A stretch of DNA of 64,000 nucleotides from RAM1 sp041905405 (GTDB taxonomy: Bacteria > Pseudomonadota > Gammaproteobacteria > Burkholderiales > Burkholderiaceae_C). The translations under genes and the position numbers were made by a program. This document shows, piece after piece, positions 25,765-34,031 of this stretch (positions are counted from its first letter, which is position 1; the number at the start of each line of letters is the position of its first letter). Below the pieces are notes generated by a model. That model saw only the letters and a program-made list of their open reading frames with translations, searched no databases and had not been told where the DNA came from. The stretch is taken from contig JAYRLC010000020.1 of assembly GCA_041905405.1 (NCBI GenBank), forward strand, positions 1 to 64,000, given 5' to 3'.

Positions 25765-26241
25765 ATGCCTATGGGTAAATATCCTCCGCCTCTTCAGACC
25801 TTGATGACGCACCAGCTCGACGCCACGTTGAGCCCCTGGCGCGAGTTACGCCCGCCCCATGCTCCCAGCGGCGGCTGGGCTGCGCACATCCGGCAGGCGA
25901 TGGGGATGAGCGCCGTCGCGCTGGCCAGGCGCCTGGGCGTGACGCCTGCGGCCGCCTCCAAACTCGAAAAGGCGGAGGGCAGTCGCACCATCACCCTGGC
26001 CAGTCTGGACAGGATCGCCGATGCACTCGGGTGCGACGTCCAATACGCGCTGGTCCCGCGCCAACCGTTGGCCCAGATGCGCCTTGAACAGGCCCGCCGA
26101 GTCGCACAGGAAGAACTGGGGCCCGTGGCGCGAACCATGGCGCTGGAAGATCAGTCGGTATCGGCCGCCCGCCAACGGGTCCAGGTCGATCAACTGGCGC
26201 AGGAAATTCTGAGCACCCGCCCGCAGGCTCTGTGGAAATGA
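25765..26241 (+). CDS. Mobile mystery protein A (XRE-type regulator)
   Basis: A protein of 158 residues (or 145 if the ATG at 25804 is used; no start has a clear ribosome-binding site). An N-terminal helical segment (QLDATLSPWRELRP) precedes a helix-turn-helix domain (about 37-98, GMSAVALARRLGVTPAAASK). This matches the mobile mystery protein A family, found sporadically and always paired with a Fic protein. It probably represses the pair through the twin palindromes upstream and may act as antitoxin. GC content is below that of the flanking housekeeping genes, which suggests transfer. Confidence 0.85.
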   Translation: MPMGKYPPPLQTLMTHQLDATLSPWRELRPPHAPSGGWAAHIRQAMGMSAVALARRLGVTPAAASKLEKAEGSRTITLASLDRIADALGCDVQYALVPRQPLAQMRLEQARRVAQEELGPVARTMALEDQSVSAARQRVQVDQLAQEILSTRPQALWK

Positions 26242-26831
26242 CACTGGCCGCGCTGGTTCCCGGCCAGACCCCGATCGACCCGGACGAAGCCGCGGGCCTG
26301 AAGCCCACGCACATCACCCAGCAAGATCACCTGAACGCCTGGGAGCAGGAAAACATACGCACCGGCAGGCGATGGGCTTTACAGCAAGTCCGCAAGAAGG
26401 TGGATCTTCTCGATCAGGTGTTCGTTCGCCAGTTGCATCGCCGCATGTTTGGAGACACCTGGGAATGGGCGGGCACCTATCGAAACACCGACAAGACCAT
26501 CGGCGTCCCGTGGGAGCAGATCGGTCCCAAGCTCGCGCAGCTTCTGGGAAACACGCAATATCAAATCGACAACGCGGTGTTCCCTGCCGACGAACTTGCA
26601 GTGCGATTCCACCACGCGCTCGTGTGGATCCATCCCTTTCCCAATGGCAACGGTCGGCATTCGCGAATGATGGGCGACCTGCTGGCCATGCAGCTCGGCG
26701 CACCGGCTTTCACTTGGGGCGCGGGTGCCGATCTCTACGCAACAGGTCTTTCACGCGCCGACTACATTGCCGCGCTCAAGGCAGCCGATGCCAACGATTT
26801 CAGGCCGCTGCTCGCCTTCGCAAAGTCCTGA
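26238..26831 (+). CDS. Mobile mystery protein B (Fic-domain protein)
   Basis: About 197 residues; the ATG overlaps the upstream stop codon (ATGA). The Fic motif HPFPNGNGRHSR spans residues 132-143, with His132 as the presumed catalytic base. Position 136 is Asn where most Fic AMP-transferases have Asp or Glu that binds Mg2+. A WEWAGTYRNTDKTIG segment (75-89) lies in the position of the Fic flap. Fic proteins transfer AMP or other phosphate-containing groups to proteins; the target here is unknown. No inhibitory (S/T)xxxE(G/N) motif is obvious in either partner. Confidence 0.88.
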   Translation: MTLAALVPGQTPIDPDEAAGLKPTHITQQDHLNAWEQENIRTGRRWALQQVRKKVDLLDQVFVRQLHRRMFGDTWEWAGTYRNTDKTIGVPWEQIGPKLAQLLGNTQYQIDNAVFPADELAVRFHHALVWIHPFPNGNGRHSRMMGDLLAMQLGAPAFTWGAGADLYATGLSRADYIAALKAADANDFRPLLAFAKS

Positions 26832-26852
26832 AAAAAAAAGCAGCAGGCCTCG

Positions 26853-27980
26853 CTACACCGGACTCAGCGTCCCGTTGCTTTCGATCTTCACGCGTGAGCC
26901 CACCGGCAGGTTGGGCGGCTGGGCGTACGACACGGTTTGCGAGCCGCCGTTGTCCAGCTTGACGACCACTTCGTAGTGGGTCGTCGCCTTCACGCGTTTT
27001 TCGATCTCGTTGCCTGCCACGGCGCCGCCAATGGCACCCACGACCTGGGCTGCCTTGCGGCCGTCGCCCTTGCCGATCTGGCTGCCGATGATGGCGCCGG
27101 CCAGGCCGCCGCCGATCTTGCCGACCAGCGAGCCGTCGCCCTGGACCTTGACCTCATTGACGGCCTGCACGGTGCCGCACAGATTGCACACCGGGGGGCG
27201 GGCCACTACCGCGGGCACCACCGGCTGGATCGCCGCGTTCTGCTGCACAGCGAAGCCCAGCGTCTGGCCGACCAGCGCCGTCTCCTGCGCGCCCTGGCGC
27301 AGATAGACGCTCACGGCCGTGTTGCCGTCCAGGCGGTCACGGTTCTTGATGACGTAGGCCCCGCGGTACACGCCGCGGCGCACCTCGCGCAGGTTGACCT
27401 TGCCACGCACACCGGCAATGCGCACGCTGGCCACGGCGTCGGGTGTACCTGTCGCGTTGAAGCGCAGTTCATTGCCAGCTGCCAGTGAGGGCGGTTGCTC
27501 CAGGCCAAAGCGGTCCACGCGAACGCTGTTCGAGCTGGGTATGGGGCGGCGCGAACGCGGCTGGCCGATCAGCGATTCGTCCAGCATGGCCGTGGCCACC
27601 TGGTTGCCGTTGCGCAGGTTCACGGTGACGCTGCTGGCCGCAGTAATCCGGTCGCGAGAGCGCACGGTGTAGACACCCTCGTACAGCCCGGGCTCCAGCT
27701 CTTCGAGCAAGGCCTGTCCCGTGGCACCGGTGATCTGCACGCGCGCCTGACCGCCAGGGCTGCCATACAGCGTGAACAGCAGTTCGCTGCCGGCGGTGGC
27801 CTGGGTCACAGGCTCCACGTCGAAGCCGTCGATGCGGGTTGCCATGGCAGCCGGCGCGGTTTGTGGGGCTGCCTGGGGCGACTGGGCCGCGGCATGTGGG
27901 GCAAACGACAAGCTGGACAGCGCCAGCACGCCGGGGAGCAGGACGCGCAACACGTTGCGCAGCTGTTGAGTGAGTTTCAT
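26853..27980 (-). CDS. Glycine-zipper 2TM protein with duplicated N-terminal domain
   Basis: A protein of 375 residues with a signal peptide (cleavage near residue 33, AAAQ). Two related segments (about 48-122 and 149-222) share the pattern aGxELxFxxxGxPgxxAxVxIxGatGxxxLxExxxGxYxGxYxIkxRDRl, so the domain is duplicated. A CNLC pair precedes a glycine-zipper (about 286-330, IGGGLAGAIIGSQIGKGDG) like that of SlyB/17-kDa surface antigen proteins, and a SYAQPPNLPVGSRVKI tail. It is exported and probably envelope-bound, but it is not a lipoprotein because no lipobox is present. The function is unknown. Confidence 0.78.
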   Translation of the reverse strand: MKLTQQLRNVLRVLLPGVLALSSLSFAPHAAAQSPQAAPQTAPAAMATRIDGFDVEPVTQATAGSELLFTLYGSPGGQARVQITGATGQALLEELEPGLYEGVYTVRSRDRITAASSVTVNLRNGNQVATAMLDESLIGQPRSRRPIPSSNSVRVDRFGLEQPPSLAAGNELRFNATGTPDAVASVRIAGVRGKVNLREVRRGVYRGAYVIKNRDRLDGNTAVSVYLRQGAQETALVGQTLGFAVQQNAAIQPVVPAVVARPPVCNLCGTVQAVNEVKVQGDGSLVGKIGGGLAGAIIGSQIGKGDGRKAAQVVGAIGGAVAGNEIEKRVKATTHYEVVVKLDNGGSQTVSYAQPPNLPVGSRVKIESNGTLSPV

Positions 27981-28076
27981 GTTGGGCTCCTTCTGCAGGA
28001 AGCAGTCTCCATCCAGGCACCGCCGCGACGGCTTCGCCCGCCACCCGAATGCGTGTGGGTCCAGTCCTACGACCGC

Positions 28077-29123
28077 TCAGGGCAGGTTCTCGCGGAAGAT
28101 CACCTGGCTGCGCGTGGCCTCCACGCCCAGCAGCGGCTCGCGCCGGTCGCGCAGGTTGGTGAAGATGCGCACGCAGTTCATCAGCGTGGTCTGCGGGCTT
28201 TGCGTGATCACGGCGTCCATGCTGCCGTCGATCAACAAAGCGCGCGTGTCGGGCGTCAGGCCGTGGCCCACCAGCACGACCTTGTGGTCGCGGCCGGTTT
28301 CCTTCAGCGCCTGCGCCACGCCGTCGGACGCGCCGCCGATGTTGTAGATGCCGCCCAGGTCCGGGTGCTGTTCCAGCAACGCGCGCGTCTGCGCGTGATT
28401 CTGGTGCGAGTCGTCGTGGCCTTCTCGCAGGCCCAGCACCTCCAGGTGGCTGAACATTTCAGCCATCACGTGCTGGAAGCCCGCCTCGCGTTCCTCGTGC
28501 GCACGGTAGCTGCGGCTGCCCGCGATCAGCGCGACTTTGGCGCTGCGCTGGCCGATGAAGCGGCCGATCAGGTAGCCGGCCGTGCGGCCCGCCGCTCGGT
28601 TGTCCAGCCCCAGATAGGCCGCGCGCGGCGAGTTGGACAGATCCGAAATCAGCGTGACCACCGGCACCCCGGCGGCCACCACTTCGTTCATCGCTTCGCG
28701 CACCGCCGGGTGTTCCAGCGCCATGAGCGCGATACCGTCGGCGCGCTGCGCATGTTTGCGCAACGCCGCCGCCAGCTCGTGCGGGTTGAAGCTCTCGATG
28801 AAGTCGGTGCGGCAGCGCACGTTGAACGGCGCCCAGTGGTCGGCGCCATAGTTCACCATGTCGCCCAGCATGCGGATGAAGCGGTTCTGCCCCGCCGGCA
28901 GCAAAAAGCTCAGGCGCATGGGCGCCGCATCCATCGCCCCCGATCCCGAAGGGCCGGACGACGACAGGTCTTCGGGCAGATAGCCGAGCTCGGCCGCGGC
29001 CCGCATCACACGCTGCACGGTCGGGCCGCGCACGCCTGACCGCTTGTTCAGCACGCGGTCCACCGTGGCGGTGGACACGCCGGCCAGTTGGGCAATATCG
29101 GGAATCCGTGGCGCCTTGCTCAT
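28077..29123 (-). CDS. LacI-family transcriptional regulator
   Basis: A protein of 348 residues with the LacI helix-turn-helix at the N-terminus (PDIAQLAGVSTATVDRVLNK, 8-27) and a periplasmic-binding-protein-like sensor domain (about 68-345). A Ser/Gly-rich linker (SSSGPSGSGAMD) between the two is unusual and replaces the normal hinge helix region. It is divergent from the ABC-VOC-RLP-kinase unit and probably controls it through repeats in the shared gap. The ligand may be the substrate of that pathway or a phosphorylated intermediate. Confidence 0.92.
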   Translation of the reverse strand: MSKAPRIPDIAQLAGVSTATVDRVLNKRSGVRGPTVQRVMRAAAELGYLPEDLSSSGPSGSGAMDAAPMRLSFLLPAGQNRFIRMLGDMVNYGADHWAPFNVRCRTDFIESFNPHELAAALRKHAQRADGIALMALEHPAVREAMNEVVAAGVPVVTLISDLSNSPRAAYLGLDNRAAGRTAGYLIGRFIGQRSAKVALIAGSRSYRAHEEREAGFQHVMAEMFSHLEVLGLREGHDDSHQNHAQTRALLEQHPDLGGIYNIGGASDGVAQALKETGRDHKVVLVGHGLTPDTRALLIDGSMDAVITQSPQTTLMNCVRIFTNLRDRREPLLGVEATRSQVIFRENLP

Positions 29124-29133
29124 CTTTTAATCA

Positions 29134-29169
29134 ATCAAATTACATCAAATTACGTGCTGGTATTTGATG
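29134..29169 (+). promoter_or_regulatory. Operator-like repeats in LacI/transport gap
   Basis: Two exact tandem copies of ATCAAATTAC (29134-29143 and 29144-29153) are followed by an inverted copy, so that CATCAAAT (29143-29150) and ATTTGATG (29162-29169) form an 11-bp-spaced inverted repeat. This AT-rich cluster stands out from the GC-rich surroundings and is the likely binding site for the LacI-type regulator. Confidence 0.65.
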
Positions 29170-29231
29170 TTTGACGCGGATACTATCACTTGCAACCCGA
29201 TGCGCAAAGCATCAGAAAAGATCACGGAGAC

Positions 29232-29924
29232 ATGACCTACGAGTTCGATTTCGCCACGGTGCTGGCCGCCTGGCCGCAGTTCCTGGCAGGGGCATGGCTG
29301 ACCATTCAGCTGTCGTTCCCGGCCACGGTGCTGGGCTTCGTGGCGGGCACGCTGCTGGCCATCGGCCGGCGCGGCTCGGTGCGCTGGGTGTCGCGGGCCT
29401 GCGGCGCGTATGTGGAGATCATCCGCAACACGCCGCTCCTGGTGCAGGTGTTCCTGGTGTTCTTCGGCTTGGCGACGCTGGGCTTCAAGGTGTCGGCGTT
29501 CACCGCGGCGCTGGCCTCGCTGGTGATCAACGTCGCGGCCTACAGCTGCGAGATCATGCGCGCCGGCATGGACTCCATCCACAAGGGCCAGCTAGAAGCC
29601 GCCGAATGCCTGGGCCTGTCGCGCCGCCAGATCTACTGGCACGTGATCCTGCGCCCCGCGATGGAAAAGGTCTGGCCGGCCCTGACCAGCCAGTTCGTGC
29701 TGCTGATGCTGGCCTCGTCCATCACGTCGCAGATTTCGGTGGAAGAGCTCACGGCCGCCGCGGCGCGCGTGCAGTCCGACACCTTCCGCCCGTTCGAGGC
29801 CTACATCCTGGTCGCCGTGGCGTATCTGGCGCTGTCGCTGCTGATGCGCGTGGGCCTGTGGCTGTTCGGCCTGGCCGTGTTCACCCGCAAGCGGCGCCTG
29901 GCGGCACAAGGGGGTGCGCGATGA
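29232..29924 (+). CDS. Polar-amino-acid-type ABC permease, first
   Basis: About 230 residues with five or so hydrophobic helices and the EAA motif (QLEAAECLGLSRRQIYWHVI, near 120-139) of the His/Glu/Gln/Arg/opine permease family. The NTPLLVQVFLVFFGL segment is also typical. With the next permease it should form the membrane channel of a small-molecule importer. The ATG has GGAG 4 bp upstream; TGA overlaps the next start (ATGA). Confidence 0.92.
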   Translation: MTYEFDFATVLAAWPQFLAGAWLTIQLSFPATVLGFVAGTLLAIGRRGSVRWVSRACGAYVEIIRNTPLLVQVFLVFFGLATLGFKVSAFTAALASLVINVAAYSCEIMRAGMDSIHKGQLEAAECLGLSRRQIYWHVILRPAMEKVWPALTSQFVLLMLASSITSQISVEELTAAAARVQSDTFRPFEAYILVAVAYLALSLLMRVGLWLFGLAVFTRKRRLAAQGGAR

Positions 29925-30583
29925 CCGGCGGCGGCCTGAGCCTGCTGCACCTGCAGTTCCTGCTGATCGGCGCGGCCTGGACCGTGTGCCTGTCGCTGAT
30001 CGCCTTCGTCGGCGGCGGCATCGCGGGCGGCGCGATCGCGCTGGCGCGCATCAGCCCCATCAAGGCCGTGCGCTGGCTCGCCATCGCCTGGATCCAGCTG
30101 ATCCAGGGCACGCCGCTGCTCGTGGTGCTGTTCGTCTGCTACTTCGGCCTGAGCATCGTCGGCTTCGAGCTGCCGGGGCTGGTGGCCGCGGGCATCGCCA
30201 TGGTGGTCTACGTCAGCGCCTACCTGGGCGAGATCTGGCGCGGCTGCATCGAGTCGGTGCCCCGCACGCAGTGGGAAGCCGCCGAATGCCTGGCGCTCAC
30301 GCGCACGCAGCGCATGCGGCTGGTGATCCTGCCGCAGGCCATCCGCATCGCCACGCCGCCCACGGTGGGCTTCATGGTGCAGATCGTCAAGAACACCTCG
30401 CTCGCCTCCATCGTCGGCTTCGTCGAGCTGGTGCGCGCGGGCCAGCTCATCAACAACTCGATCTTCCAGCCGTTCTCGGTGTACCTGCTGATCGCCGTGA
30501 TGTATTTCGCCATCTGCTTTCCGCTGTCGGTCTGGAGCCGCCGACTGGAGGAGCGCCTGAATTTCGGGGCCAACAAGTCATGA
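29921..30583 (+). CDS. Polar-amino-acid-type ABC permease, second
   Basis: About 220 residues, same family as the preceding gene, with IQGTPLLVVLFVCYFGLS and an EAA motif (QWEAAECLALTRTQRMRLVI). The start overlaps the upstream stop codon and the stop overlaps the ATPase start (both ATGA), so the three genes are translated as a unit. The pairing of two different permeases is typical for this transporter class. Confidence 0.92.
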   Translation: MTGGGLSLLHLQFLLIGAAWTVCLSLIAFVGGGIAGGAIALARISPIKAVRWLAIAWIQLIQGTPLLVVLFVCYFGLSIVGFELPGLVAAGIAMVVYVSAYLGEIWRGCIESVPRTQWEAAECLALTRTQRMRLVILPQAIRIATPPTVGFMVQIVKNTSLASIVGFVELVRAGQLINNSIFQPFSVYLLIAVMYFAICFPLSVWSRRLEERLNFGANKS

Positions 30584-31308
30584 CCACCGTCGTCGAACTC
30601 AAGGACGTCCACAAGCGCTTCGGCGCCAACCACGTGCTGCGCGGCGTGTCCTTCGCCATTCCAAAGGGGCACGTCACCGCCATCATCGGTCGCAGCGGCT
30701 CGGGCAAGAGCACGGCGCTGCGCTGCATCGACCGGCTGGAGATCATCGACAGCGGCTCCATCCAGGTGTGCGGCCACGCGGTGCACGACCCGGCCATCGA
30801 CCTGCGCCGGCTGCGCCAGGACGTGGGCATCGTGTTCCAGAGCTACAACCTGTTCCCGCACCTGACGGTGGAGCAGAACATCATGCTCGCCCCACGCGCG
30901 GTCAAGAGCCTGTCCACCGCCGATGCGCGCGCGATTGCCGGTCGCACGCTGGCCCAGGTCGGCCTGGCCGACAAGGCGCAGGCCTATCCCGAGCAGTTGT
31001 CGGGCGGCCAGCAGCAGCGCGTGGCCATTGCCCGGTCGCTGGCCATGCAGCCGCAGGTCATGTTGTTCGACGAAGTGACGTCAGCGCTGGACCCGCAACT
31101 CACCGGCGAGGTGCTGCGCGTGATCGAGCAGCTGGCCGAAGGCGGCATGACCATGGTGCTGGTCACGCACGAGATGGAGTTCGCGTCGCGCGTGGCCGAC
31201 ACCATCATCTTCATGCACGAAGGCCGCGTCTGGGAGACCGGCCCCGGCACCCTGCTGCGCGACCCGCAGACGTCCGAGCTGCGCGAGTTTCTGTCCCACG
31301 GCCTTTGA
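30580..31308 (+). CDS. ABC transporter ATP-binding protein (GlnQ type)
   Basis: About 242 residues with Walker A (GRSGSGKST), Q-loop (IVFQSYNLFPHLTV), signature LSGGQQQR, Walker B (VMLFDEVTSALD) and the H-loop (LVTHEM). The sequence is a standard polar amino-acid importer ATPase that powers uptake through the two permeases. DEV instead of DEP after Walker B is common in this subgroup. Confidence 0.94.
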   Translation: MTTVVELKDVHKRFGANHVLRGVSFAIPKGHVTAIIGRSGSGKSTALRCIDRLEIIDSGSIQVCGHAVHDPAIDLRRLRQDVGIVFQSYNLFPHLTVEQNIMLAPRAVKSLSTADARAIAGRTLAQVGLADKAQAYPEQLSGGQQQRVAIARSLAMQPQVMLFDEVTSALDPQLTGEVLRVIEQLAEGGMTMVLVTHEMEFASRVADTIIFMHEGRVWETGPGTLLRDPQTSELREFLSHGL

Positions 31309-31355
31309 GCCGCTTCCATCTTTCCTTTCACACACAACCCAACCGGAGACACACC

Positions 31356-32153
31356 ATGACCACTTCCCGCATCCTGCGCCGTACCCTGCTGGCCGCGTCC
31401 GCCATCGCCCTGTGCGCGCCTGCCCTGGCCGACTCGCTGTCGGACATCAAGGCCGCCAAGAAAATCCGCGTGGGCATCGACCTGTCCGCGCCGTTCTACG
31501 GCTATGTGGACGACAAGCTCAAGCCCGCCGGCTCCGACGTGGAAGCCGCGCAACTGCTGGCCAAGGACCTGGGCGTGGAGCTGGAGATCGTCAACACGAC
31601 CAACTCCGCGCGCATCCCCAACCTGCTGTCCAACAAGGTGGACCTGATCATCTCGTCGCTGTCGATCACGCCCGAGCGCCAGAAGGCCGTGGACTTCTCG
31701 ATTCCCTACGGCGCGATCCAGGCCGCCGTCGGCGCGCCCAAGAGCCTGAAGCTTGCCAGCATCGACGACCTGGCCGGCAAGTCGGTGGCCGTCACGCGCG
31801 GCGGCCCGCAAGACAAGATCCTGACCGAGCGCGCGCCGCAGGCCAAGGTCGTGCGCTTCGACGATGAAGCTGCGTCCATCACCGCCGCCGCCAGCGGCCA
31901 GACCGACATCGTCGCGATCACGCCGCCGATCATCGCGGCCATCGCCAAGCGCAACCCGCAGCGCGAGTTCGAGGTGAAGTTCGTGCTGCAGTCTTACCAG
32001 CTGGGCATTGCCATGCGCAAGAACACACCCGAGCTCATGAGCTGGGTCAACGGCTGGGTCAAGACCAACCTGTCCAACGGCAAGCTCAACACCATCCACG
32101 TCAAGCACGCGGGCGTGGCTATCCCCAAGGAAATCACGGACGGCGCCAAGTAA
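31356..32153 (+). CDS. Periplasmic binding protein, polar-amino-acid type
   Basis: About 265 residues with a signal peptide (cleavage after ALAD near residue 26) and a type 2 periplasmic-binding fold of the SBP_bac_3 family (IKAAKKIRVGIDLSAPFYGY, NKVDLIISSLSITPERQKAV). It would capture the substrate of the importer. The residues that usually hold an amino-acid carboxylate and amino group cannot be checked by eye. Because the genes that follow look like acid-sugar enzymes, the ligand may be a small hydroxy or keto acid rather than an amino acid (inference). A GGAGACACACC site precedes the ATG. Confidence 0.9.
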   Translation: MTTSRILRRTLLAASAIALCAPALADSLSDIKAAKKIRVGIDLSAPFYGYVDDKLKPAGSDVEAAQLLAKDLGVELEIVNTTNSARIPNLLSNKVDLIISSLSITPERQKAVDFSIPYGAIQAAVGAPKSLKLASIDDLAGKSVAVTRGGPQDKILTERAPQAKVVRFDDEAASITAAASGQTDIVAITPPIIAAIAKRNPQREFEVKFVLQSYQLGIAMRKNTPELMSWVNGWVKTNLSNGKLNTIHVKHAGVAIPKEITDGAK

Positions 32154-32186
32154 GCGACGGACCCGCACAAGCAGGAGCATTCATAC

Positions 32187-32729
32187 ATGAGTCGACATTT
32201 CGGCGCCATCCGCCAGCTGGGCTATGTGGTCCACGACATCGAGGCCGCCATGGACTACTGGAGCCGCACGCTGGGCGTGGGCCCCTGGTTCTACAACCCC
32301 AAGGTGCCCATCGTGAACTACCAGTACCGCGGCGAGGCGCATGAGCCGCACAACTCGGTGGCGCTGGCCAACTCGGGCTACGTGCAGGTCGAGCTGATCC
32401 AGACGCGAAACGACGTGCCGTCCATGTACCGCGACTTCCTGCAGGCCGGCCGTACCGGGCTGCAGCACGTGGCGTACTGGACCGAGCAGTACGACGCGGA
32501 CCTGACGCGCCTGCTGGCCGAGGGCTTCAAGCCCGTCATGAGCGGCGAGGTCGGCGAGCGCGGGCGCTTCGTTTACTTCGACACCGAATACCACCCCGGC
32601 ACCGTGATCGAGCTGTCGGAAGTGGCCGGCCCCAAGGGCCGCATGTTCGACCTGATCCGCCGCGAATCCGAGGGCTGGGACGGCAAGACCGACCCGGTGC
32701 GCCCGTTCCCCAACCTCGCCACGATCTGA
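32187..32729 (+). CDS. VOC-fold metalloenzyme (glyoxalase superfamily)
   Basis: A protein of 180 residues made of two VOC modules. The four likely metal ligands are Gln10, Glu69, His94 and Glu142, the same residue types as in human glyoxalase I (Gln/Glu/His/Glu). Members are isomerases, epimerases, lyases or dioxygenases. Here it lies between the binding protein and the RuBisCO-like gene with short gaps, so it probably isomerises or cleaves a pathway intermediate. The specific reaction is unknown. Confidence 0.8.
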   Translation: MSRHFGAIRQLGYVVHDIEAAMDYWSRTLGVGPWFYNPKVPIVNYQYRGEAHEPHNSVALANSGYVQVELIQTRNDVPSMYRDFLQAGRTGLQHVAYWTEQYDADLTRLLAEGFKPVMSGEVGERGRFVYFDTEYHPGTVIELSEVAGPKGRMFDLIRRESEGWDGKTDPVRPFPNLATI

Positions 32730-32748
32730 GCCTTTACCAATAGAAGAA

Positions 32749-34026
32749 ATGACCGAACGCATCCACGCGCGCTACCTCATCGAAACCCCGCTGGACCCGC
32801 GGGCCGTGGCCGAGGTCATGGCCGGCGAACAGTCCTGCGGCACCTTCACCCGCGTGGAGGGCGAGACCGACGAACTGCGCAGCCGCGCCCGCGCCTCGGT
32901 CGAATCGGTGACCGAGCTCGACGCGGCAACGGAGCCCAGCCTGCCGAACGCCTGGCTCAGCCGGCGCGGCACGCCGGGACCGTGGCGCCGCGCGGAAGTG
33001 GAAATCGCCTTCCCGCTCGCCAACCTCGGCGCCAACCTGCCCACGCTGGCCGCCACGGTGGCCGGCAACCTGTATGACCTGGGCGAAGTGACTGGCCTGC
33101 GGCTGGAATCGATGTCGGTGCCAGCGGCCTACCGCCGCCGTTTCGACATGCCCAGGGTGGGCATCGCCGGCACGCGCCGTGCGATAGGTGCCGCAACGGG
33201 CGCCATCTCTGGTGAGCTCGTGGGCACCATCATCAAGCCCAACGTGGGCTTTTCAGCCGCGCAGACGGCCGAGCTCGTGGGCCGCCTGTGCGCGGCCGGC
33301 GTGGACTTCATCAAGGACGACGAGATCAGCGCCAACCCCGACCATGCGCCGCTGGCCCAGCGCGTGCCCGCCGTCATGGCCGTCGTGCGCGAGCATCAGC
33401 AGCGCACCGGCAAGCACGTGATGGTCGCATTCAACATCACCGACGAGACCGACGCCATGCGGCGCCACGCCGACCTGGTCGAGCGCGAAGGCGGCAGCTG
33501 CGTCATGGCCAGCCTGAACTGGTGCGGCTTCAGCGCCATCCAGACGCTGCGCCGCCACACGCCGCTGGCGCTGCACGGCCACCGCAACGGCTACGGCGCG
33601 TTCTCGCGCCACCCAATGCTGGGCATCGGCTTCCAGGCCTACCAGGTGCTGTGGCGCCTGGCCGGCGTGGACCACATGCACGTGCACGGCCTGCAGGGCA
33701 AGTTCGCGCAGGAAGACAGCGAAGTGGTGAGCTCTGCGCGCGACTGCCGCACGCCGTTGGCCGACGGACTGGACGACGCGGTATTGCCCGCGTTCTCGTC
33801 CGGCCAGTGGGCCGGCACCGTGCCCGCGACCTGGAACGCCGTGGGCAGCGACGACCTGCTGTTCATGTCGGGCGGCGGCATCCTGGCGCACCCGCAGGGG
33901 CCCGCCGCCGGTGTGACCAGTATCCGCCAGGCGTGGGCAGCCGTGCGCGCGGGCCAGACCCTGCAAGACGCGGCGCACGGCGCGCCGGAACTCGCGGCGG
34001 CACTGGCGTTCTTCGGCGGCAAGTGA
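32749..34026 (+). CDS. RuBisCO-like protein (form IV)
   Basis: A RuBisCO large-subunit homologue of 425 residues. The key residues align with true RuBisCO: Lys163 (TIIKPNVGFS, equals Lys175), Lys189-Asp191-Glu192 (FIKDDE, the carbamylated lysine and metal ligands), His278-Arg279, His311 and loop-6 Lys318 (HGLQGKF, equals Lys334), and the phosphate-binding SGGG (374-377). The second lysine of the KPK motif is Asn165, so carboxylation of ribulose bisphosphate is unlikely. In known D-apionate pathways, a form IV RLP (OiaX) acts on the phosphorylated product of a DUF1537 kinase (OiaK); the same pair is adjacent here. The substrate is not known. Confidence 0.88.
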   Translation: MTERIHARYLIETPLDPRAVAEVMAGEQSCGTFTRVEGETDELRSRARASVESVTELDAATEPSLPNAWLSRRGTPGPWRRAEVEIAFPLANLGANLPTLAATVAGNLYDLGEVTGLRLESMSVPAAYRRRFDMPRVGIAGTRRAIGAATGAISGELVGTIIKPNVGFSAAQTAELVGRLCAAGVDFIKDDEISANPDHAPLAQRVPAVMAVVREHQQRTGKHVMVAFNITDETDAMRRHADLVEREGGSCVMASLNWCGFSAIQTLRRHTPLALHGHRNGYGAFSRHPMLGIGFQAYQVLWRLAGVDHMHVHGLQGKFAQEDSEVVSSARDCRTPLADGLDDAVLPAFSSGQWAGTVPATWNAVGSDDLLFMSGGGILAHPQGPAAGVTSIRQAWAAVRAGQTLQDAAHGAPELAAALAFFGGK

Positions 34027-34031
34027 GTTCC

